A model generated the notes under the pieces. It was not told where the DNA came from. It saw nothing but the letters and a program-made list of their open reading frames with translations, and did no database searches. From an uncultured Ruminococcus sp. (GTDB taxonomy: Bacteria; Bacillota; Clostridia; Oscillospirales; Ruminococcaceae): a stretch of DNA of 10,393 nucleotides. The stretch is from positions 1 through 10,393 of the forward strand of contig USEH01000061.1 in assembly GCA_900553675.1 (NCBI GenBank). The letters run 5' to 3'. Positions 5,475 to 10,393 of this stretch are shown here, piece after piece; positions within the stretch are counted from its first letter, which is position 1, and the number at the start of each line of letters is the position of its first letter. Position numbers and translations under genes: made by a program.

Positions 5475-6401
5475 ATGGAGTTCAAGCATATTCCGGTCAT
5501 GCTGGACGAATGTATTGCGGGTCTGAACATCAAGCCCGACGGTATATATGTCGACGGCACCGCTGGCGGAGCGGGTCATTCAAGCCAGATAGCCCGCAGG
5601 CTTACAACCGGCAGATTGATTGCGATTGATAGAGACCCCGACGCCGTTAAAATCGCCAAAGAGCGGCTGTATGGACTCAACGCAACCGTTGTGCACGACC
5701 ATTTCGGAAATATTGACGATATCCTTAAAGACCTGGGCATAGAGCGTATCGACGGTATGCTTTTGGATTTAGGAGTGTCCTCCTACCAGCTCGACAACGC
5801 CGAGCGCGGATTTTCCTACCACACCGACGCCGAGCTTGATATGCGCATGAGTCGCGAGGGTCTGAGCGCACGGGATGTCGTAAACACCTACCCCTACAAT
5901 GAGCTTTGCCGGATTCTGTTTGAATACGGCGAAGAAAAATTTGCTAAAAACATTGCCTCTAATATAGTAAAAATGCGTGAATCCAAACCTATCGAATCCA
6001 CCGCGGAGCTGGCAGAAATAGTAAAAACGTCGGTTCCGCCCAGGGTTCGGAGGGAAAAGAATCCCTGCAAAAAAACCTTTCAGGCAATCAGAATAGAGGT
6101 CAACAACGAATTAGGAGAGCTTTCCCAAGCACTGGATAAAGCCTTTGAAGTGCTTAATCCGGGCGGAAGGCTTGCAATCATCACCTTCCATTCGTTGGAG
6201 GACAGACTTGTTAAGCAGCGGTTTGCCACGTTTACTCAGGGCTGCATATGCCCGCCGGAATTTCCGGTATGCGTTTGCGGAAGAACTCCGCGAGCAAAGC
6301 TTGTAAACAAAAAACCGATAGAGCCTTCGGCAGCCGAGCTCGAATCAAACAATCGCAGCCACTCGGCAAAGCTGAGGATCATCGAAAAGATAAAGGATTA
6401 G
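5475..6401 (+). CDS. rsmH: 16S rRNA (cytosine1402-N4)-methyltransferase RsmH
   Basis: This 308-aa protein uses S-adenosylmethionine to N4-methylate C1402 in the decoding centre of 16S rRNA (formerly MraW). It begins with the typical FKHIPVMLDE. The SAM-binding loop YVDGTAGGAGHS lies at about 25-36, with AIDRDPDA at 50-57. Other conserved blocks are LLDLGVSSYQLD (96-107), RGFSYHTDAELDMRMS (111-126), TFQAIRIEVNNEL (201-213) and ITFHSLEDR (236-244). A CIC...CVC pair (Cys257/259/266/268) precedes PRAKLVNKKPI, and NNRSHSAKLR lies near the end. All hallmarks and the normal length are present. ATG 5475 follows the mraZ stop by 2 nt. ftsL starts 38 nt downstream. Confidence 0.97.
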   Translation: MEFKHIPVMLDECIAGLNIKPDGIYVDGTAGGAGHSSQIARRLTTGRLIAIDRDPDAVKIAKERLYGLNATVVHDHFGNIDDILKDLGIERIDGMLLDLGVSSYQLDNAERGFSYHTDAELDMRMSREGLSARDVVNTYPYNELCRILFEYGEEKFAKNIASNIVKMRESKPIESTAELAEIVKTSVPPRVRREKNPCKKTFQAIRIEVNNELGELSQALDKAFEVLNPGGRLAIITFHSLEDRLVKQRFATFTQGCICPPEFPVCVCGRTPRAKLVNKKPIEPSAAELESNNRSHSAKLRIIEKIKD

Positions 6402-6439
6402 AAAACAACGGCAGTTAAAAGAAAGGAAGGATAGCAGCC

Positions 6440-6919
6440 ATGGCGACTCAAAGGGGAAATTTAGCCTATGATTTTTCTGTTTACGAGCCTAAGCCAAAAC
6501 AGCAGGAAGCCAAGCAGCCGCAGATAAGGGTAAAAAAGAACACAAACTTTCAGCCTCAGAGCGCAAAGGGCATACTTTTAACGGCTGTTGTCGTTCTGGG
6601 AATGATGTTTGCCATGCTTTACGGCAAGGTGGAAACAAACCGTCTTTTCGGGGAGACTGCCAAGCTTCAGGAGCAGCTTAAGGCTTTAGAAGCGGAAAAT
6701 GTTGCTCTTGCGGCGGAATACGAATCGCGGACATCTCTTAAAAACGTTGAGGAATACGCCCAGAACACTTTGGGCTTAAAGAAGCTTGACAAATCGCAGA
6801 TAGAATACGTCGCGTTCGAGGGCAACACCGTTATAGAGGTTGTTGAGATGGAGAAAAAGAACATTTTCGTTATAATAAGGAACTGGTTTGCAAATATCTA
6901 TGAATATCTGGGAGCGTAA
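6440..6919 (+). CDS. ftsL: Cell division protein FtsL-like, bitopic membrane protein
   Basis: This 159-aa protein has the FtsL layout: a charged cytoplasmic N-terminus (about 1-41, Lys/Gln/Pro rich), one transmembrane segment (42-61, ILLTAVVVLGMMFAMLY), a short leucine-containing coiled coil (about 64-95, with LQEQLKALEAEN), then a tail with LKNVEEYAQNTLGLKKLD that resembles the DivIC/FtsL septum-initiator consensus. In the divisome, FtsL forms a complex with DivIC/FtsB and DivIB/FtsQ at the septum and activates the septal synthase. Sequence conservation in this family is low, so the position between rsmH and a class B PBP carries much of the weight. The site AGGAAGGA (6424-6431) lies 8 nt before ATG 6440. 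A longer-than-usual gap containing a hairpin separates it from the PBP gene. Confidence 0.88.
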   Translation: MATQRGNLAYDFSVYEPKPKQQEAKQPQIRVKKNTNFQPQSAKGILLTAVVVLGMMFAMLYGKVETNRLFGETAKLQEQLKALEAENVALAAEYESRTSLKNVEEYAQNTLGLKKLDKSQIEYVAFEGNTVIEVVEMEKKNIFVIIRNWFANIYEYLGA

Positions 6920-6943
6920 CGAAATAATTATAGTGTATCAGGG

Positions 6944-6981
6944 ACACCGCACAAAGGCGTTAGTCGCTCTTTGCGCGGTGT
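6944..6981 (+). other. Long hairpin between ftsL and the PBP gene
   Basis: ACACCGC (6944-6950) pairs with GCGGTGT (6975-6981). Past an A-C mismatch, CAAAG (6952-6956) pairs with CTTTG (6969-6973), and past a bulged T, GCG (6957-6959) pairs with CGC (6965-6967), with loop TTAGT. It resembles a terminator stem, but the following bases (TGCATTAAGATTTTATATT) lack an uninterrupted T run. It may attenuate transcription or protect or process the polycistronic RNA. I see no good promoter in the rest of the 6920-7064 gap. Confidence 0.6.
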
Positions 6982-7064
6982 TGCATTAAGATTTTATATT
7001 ACGGTTTTTGGGTTAAACTAAGCTTTTTGCCGGATTGTCGTCGAAAAAGCGGAAAGGAAACAAA

Positions 7065-9359
7065 ATGGCAGTATCGGATAAAATAACCGCCTCAATGCGC
7101 AGAAGACTTTACTTTGTAATATTCGCCATAATGATTGCCTGCATGGTGTTTGTGGCGTTCAGCATGTATAAGGTCGCCGTAAAGGAAAGCAAAAAGTATC
7201 AGGAGCTTGCAAACAGCCAGCAGTTCCGCGCAACAACCGTCAAGGCAAACCGCGGCACTATATACGACCAGAACGGACAGGTTCTGGCACAAAGCGTAAC
7301 CGTCTACACCGTTTTTGTGGACCCCAGAACCTTTGCCGAAAGGGATATGGGCAAGGAATCCACCATGTACCGCGAGGTTGTGGGCAGAGACCCCGAGGAG
7401 TACAAAATCGACCGCGAGGAATATATTGTCTCCACCCTTTCCGAAACGCTGAATATCGCGCCGGAGGATATAAGGCAGAAGCTCTATAAAAACAACGCCT
7501 ATCAGGAGATAGCCAAGGAGGTTGACAAAGCAGCTGCCACCAAGATAGTCAAGGCTATGTCCGAGGCGGGAATAACCTCGGTCGGGGCAACTCCCACCGC
7601 AAAGAGATACTACCCCCAAAACGACCTTGCCGCAAACGTAATAGGTCACCTGCATTACGACGGCTACGGCATATATGGTCTGGAAGCCTACTACGACGAT
7701 TATCTCACCGGAACCGACGGCAGAATAGTCAGCGCGCGCGACGCCACCGGAGCCGAGTTCCAGTATAAATACAAGCAGAGCTACGACGCCCGCGACGGCG
7801 ATTCTATCTACACTAATCTGGATGCCACAATTCAGTATTATTGCGAAAAGGCGCTCGAATCAGCAGTTTTGCAGAATAATCCCAAGGACAGAGCCTGTGC
7901 AATTGTAATGAACGCCAAAACCGGCGCGATTTACGCCATGGCAACCGAACCCGACTACAACCTCAACGCTCCCGCCGAGATTTACGACACCCAGCAGGCG
8001 GCAATACTCGCCGGTCTTGAAGGGCTGGGCAACGAGCAGGAGTATCTCAACCAGCGTTCAGCCTTTTGGAACAAGCAGTGGAAGAATAAGGCGATATCCG
8101 AGCTTTACTTCCCCGGCTCGGTATTTAAGGTAGTAACCGGCTCGGCAGCTATAGAGGAGAACGCCATAAGCTTAAACGACAAATTCTACTGCAACGGTGC
8201 GGTTACTGTAGACGGCGTACCCTTCCACTGCTGGACGACCAACGGCGGACACGGCACCCAGAATTTTGTTGAAGCGATGACCCACTCCTGCAACCCTGCG
8301 TTCGTTGCGATAGGTCAGAAGCTGGGCGCAAAGAATTTCTCAAGATATTTTGAAGCCTTTGGACTTACCGAAAAAACCGGCATAGATTTACCCGCGGAAA
8401 CAAGCAGCCTTTTTGCCTCCTACGCACAGATGACGCCGGTAACCCTTGCTTCAAGCTCGTTCGGTCAGACAAATAAGATAACCCCCATTCAGATGATATG
8501 CGCATATGCGGCGGTGGTAAACGGCGGAAACCTTGTAACACCGTATGTAGTGGATAAAATTGTGGACTGCGACGGCAATATAGTCAAGGAGTTCACCCCC
8601 ACAATCAAGCGTCAGGTAATATCCGAGGAGACATCTGCGATAATGCGCGACACCCTCGAATCGGTAGTAACCGTAAACTCGCGGAGCAATGTTTATATCA
8701 ACGGCTATAATATAGGCGGCAAGTCGGGAACATCACAGAAGCTGGATGAAAACCCCAACGGTGATACCTATGTTTCCTCCTACTGCGCCTTCTATCCTGC
8801 CAACGACCCCGAAATAATCATGCTTGTTATGGTAGACGAGCCGCGCAACGGTTTGTATTACGGTTCTGCGGTTGCAGCACCTGTTGTTTCCGAAGTGTTC
8901 ACCGAGATTCTGCCGTATCTTGGCTACTATGCCGAATACACCGAAGACGAGCTTGAAAACCTTGAAGTTACCGTTCCGGATGTTCAGGGCGCTCAGATCG
9001 GTCCCGCTATGGCTACAATAGAAAGTATGGGTTTGAAATACAACATCGTCGGCGACGGCGAGACGGTTGTTAAGCAGGTCCCGCTGAGGGGAACCGAAAT
9101 GCCCAAGGGCTGCACCGTTATCCTTTACACCGAGGAGGACTACGAGGAGGACATGGTAACCGTCCCCGACCTCACCGGCTACTCGCTTGAAAAGGCAAAC
9201 AAAAAGCTTGCTTCCATCGGCCTTAACCTTCGTCCGCTGGGCGGCGCCGCTCATAAGGCGGGTGCGGAATGCTCGGGAGGAATGAACTACGTCAACGTTG
9301 AAGTGCCCAAGGGCACGGTTATAGAAGCCTACTTCCTTGTCAACGACGAGACAGGATGA
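7065..9359 (+). CDS. ftsI: Class B penicillin-binding protein with two PASTA domains
   Basis: This 764-aa transpeptidase is anchored by one N-terminal transmembrane segment (about 15-35). It cross-links septal or spore peptidoglycan outside the membrane. The N-terminal dimerisation domain has RGTIYDQNG and later IGHLHYDGYGIYGLE. The catalytic domain has all three motifs: SVFK with nucleophile Ser352 and Lys355, SCN at 408-410, and KSGT at 553-556. Two PASTA domains follow, starting at VTVPDVQG (from 635) and VTVPDLTG (from 698), which are associated with muropeptide binding. This is the SpoVD/PBP2x architecture. Whether it serves vegetative division (FtsI) or sporulation (SpoVD) cannot be decided without knowing what other PBPs the genome has. 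ATG 7065 is preceded by GGAAAGGA (7051-7058). The in-frame TTG at 7035 has no such site. murE begins 46 nt after the stop. Confidence 0.94.
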   Translation: MAVSDKITASMRRRLYFVIFAIMIACMVFVAFSMYKVAVKESKKYQELANSQQFRATTVKANRGTIYDQNGQVLAQSVTVYTVFVDPRTFAERDMGKESTMYREVVGRDPEEYKIDREEYIVSTLSETLNIAPEDIRQKLYKNNAYQEIAKEVDKAAATKIVKAMSEAGITSVGATPTAKRYYPQNDLAANVIGHLHYDGYGIYGLEAYYDDYLTGTDGRIVSARDATGAEFQYKYKQSYDARDGDSIYTNLDATIQYYCEKALESAVLQNNPKDRACAIVMNAKTGAIYAMATEPDYNLNAPAEIYDTQQAAILAGLEGLGNEQEYLNQRSAFWNKQWKNKAISELYFPGSVFKVVTGSAAIEENAISLNDKFYCNGAVTVDGVPFHCWTTNGGHGTQNFVEAMTHSCNPAFVAIGQKLGAKNFSRYFEAFGLTEKTGIDLPAETSSLFASYAQMTPVTLASSSFGQTNKITPIQMICAYAAVVNGGNLVTPYVVDKIVDCDGNIVKEFTPTIKRQVISEETSAIMRDTLESVVTVNSRSNVYINGYNIGGKSGTSQKLDENPNGDTYVSSYCAFYPANDPEIIMLVMVDEPRNGLYYGSAVAAPVVSEVFTEILPYLGYYAEYTEDELENLEVTVPDVQGAQIGPAMATIESMGLKYNIVGDGETVVKQVPLRGTEMPKGCTVILYTEEDYEEDMVTVPDLTGYSLEKANKKLASIGLNLRPLGGAAHKAGAECSGGMNYVNVEVPKGTVIEAYFLVNDETG

Positions 9360-9392
9360 TGGCAGTTGAATCAAGTATCACAAAAACGATAT

Positions 9393-9397
9393 AGAGG
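9393..9397 (+). promoter_or_regulatory. murE ribosome binding site, supports a TTG start
   Basis: AGAGG lies 8 nt before TTG 9406. No in-frame ATG or GTG occurs at a family-compatible position, and translation from this TTG gives MKLYDILNG, typical of a MurE N-terminus. Confidence 0.65.
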
Positions 9398-9405
9398 CGA
9401 TAAGT

Positions 9406-10393
9406 TTGAAGCTGTATGATATTCTTAACGGCGTTGCAAAAACTTCCCTTGATAACTTCGAGATAGGCGGCATATACTCCGACAACCGCAAGCCGATGGG
9501 CGAGGGGGATATCTTTATAGCCCTAAAGGGCGCAAAATTCGACGCTCATGATGCCGTCCCCGAGCTGTATAAAAAAGGCGTGAGCGCATTTGTTGTCGAG
9601 CGCGACTGCGGCGTTCCCAATCAGATTATAGTGGATAACTCCCGCCTTGCACTTTCCCGCATATGGGCAAACTATTACGGCAACCCCGAACGCAAAATGA
9701 AGCTGATAGGAGTTACCGGAACAAACGGCAAAACCACCACAACAACCGTCATAAAAAAGCTTTTAACAGCTTTGGGACATAAATGCGGCTTGATAGGCAC
9801 CTGCGGCAACGAAATCGGCGATACGCCCGTCCACGCCGAGCGAACCACCCCCGAGCCGGACGAATTTTTCGAGCTTCTTGCAAAGATGGCGGAAGCGGGC
9901 TGTGAATACGTTGTAATGGAGGTCTCCTCGCAGGGACTTAGCCAGTACAGACTGGGAGACGCTTTCTTTGAAGCGGCGGTCTTTACCAACCTCACGCAGG
10001 ATCATTTAGACGTTCACGGAACCATGGAAAACTACTATCAGGCTAAAAAGCTGCTGTTTGAGCGCTGCAATAAGGCTCTTGTAAATATCGACGACTCTTA
10101 CGGCAGACGGCTTTTAAGCGAGATCACCTGCGAAAAATACAGCTTTTCTATAGACGATTATTCGGCGGATTACTCCGCAAGCGGCACGCAGCTTGAAAGC
10201 TCCGGCTCGGATTTCTGGTACTCCACCCCTAAAAAAAGCTTTAAGGCGCATATCAGGCTGCCCGGAAGCTACAATGTCTCAAACTGTCTTGCGGCTTTAG
10301 CGACTCTTGACCTGCTGGGATACGAGGGCAACATAACCGTCCCCGCGATTGCAGATGTTGCGGGCGTTAGGGGCAGGTGCGAGGTCGTTCCCA
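9406..10393 (+). CDS. murE: UDP-N-acetylmuramyl-tripeptide synthetase MurE, 5' part
   Basis: MurE is a cytoplasmic ATP-dependent Mur ligase that adds the third amino acid (meso-diaminopimelate or L-Lys) to UDP-MurNAc-L-Ala-D-Glu. The window holds 329 codons; the gene runs off the right edge with no stop. Seen in order are MKLYDILNG, a MurE N-terminal UDP-binding region with YSDNRKPMGEGDIFIALKG (24-42), the P-loop GVTGTNGKTTT (102-112), RTTPEP (146-151), EVSSQGL (172-178), FTNLTQDHLDVHGTMENYY, and AKKLLF with the Lys position carbamylated in the family. RLPGSYNVSN marks the middle domain end. The usual EVSSHAL is EVSSQGL here. The specificity motif (DNPR for meso-DAP) lies beyond the window, so the substrate cannot be told. 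The start is TTG, 46 nt after the PBP stop. Confidence 0.95.
   Translation, partial: MKLYDILNGVAKTSLDNFEIGGIYSDNRKPMGEGDIFIALKGAKFDAHDAVPELYKKGVSAFVVERDCGVPNQIIVDNSRLALSRIWANYYGNPERKMKLIGVTGTNGKTTTTTVIKKLLTALGHKCGLIGTCGNEIGDTPVHAERTTPEPDEFFELLAKMAEAGCEYVVMEVSSQGLSQYRLGDAFFEAAVFTNLTQDHLDVHGTMENYYQAKKLLFERCNKALVNIDDSYGRRLLSEITCEKYSFSIDDYSADYSASGTQLESSGSDFWYSTPKKSFKAHIRLPGSYNVSNCLAALATLDLLGYEGNITVPAIADVAGVRGRCEVVP

Noticed and set aside
7035..7064. TTG 7035 as the PBP start
   Set aside because: ATG 7065 has a well-placed GGAAAGGA, which lies within the proposed extra codons.
8733..9374. 213-aa minus-strand frame opposite the PBP gene
   Set aside because: It is the antisense of a clearly coding, fully conserved PBP/PASTA region. 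It has no recognisable domain and no upstream signals. The same applies to the frames at 7092-7655 and 3460-4068.

Overview
The window looks like chromosome from an anaerobic Firmicute of class Clostridia, probably an Oscillospiraceae/Ruminococcaceae-type lineage. This rests on a SCIFF (six-cysteine ranthipeptide) precursor and its radical SAM maturase, which are near-universal markers of Clostridia. It also rests on the start of a division and cell wall (dcw) cluster in the Firmicute order mraZ-rsmH-ftsL-PASTA PBP-murE, on AGGAGG-like ribosome binding sites, and on vegetative promoters with extended -10 boxes. Every convincing gene is on the + strand. The lineage call is an inference from gene content.

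Left part (1-3052). The window opens inside the SCIFF precursor gene. A compact intrinsic terminator follows, then the complete SCIFF maturase (146-1534). The maturase ends inside a cluster of short GATG-punctuated hairpins (about 1513-1666), which supplies its last codons and stop and forms the upstream region of a fold-type I PLP decarboxylase of the Orn/Lys/Arg family (1694-3052).

Middle (3053-4851). A clear promoter (3119-3147) precedes a 5' leader of about 235 nt with several stems that matches no riboswitch class I can recognise. It leads into a CNNM/CorC-type membrane protein (3391-4737) whose C-terminal tail is a run of alternating acidic and basic residues. Two tandem intrinsic terminators (4763-4807, 4813-4851) close this unit.

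Right part (4852-10393). A strong extended -10 promoter (4946-4974) drives the dcw cluster. Between its start site and the mraZ ribosome binding site lie five consecutive 10-nt repeats, a good candidate MraZ operator. Next come mraZ (TTG start), rsmH, ftsL, a class B penicillin-binding protein with two PASTA domains, and the first 329 codons of murE (TTG start), which runs off the window. RsmH methylates 16S rRNA. FtsL and the PBP belong to the septal peptidoglycan machinery, and MurE adds the third stem-peptide residue to the precursor.

I see no mobile element, CRISPR array, tRNA or rRNA. The core genes are ordinary. The points worth a second look are the SCIFF locus with its possibly altered ring-acceptor region, the GATG hairpin cluster, the structured leader of the CNNM gene, the charged tail, and the decameric operator.
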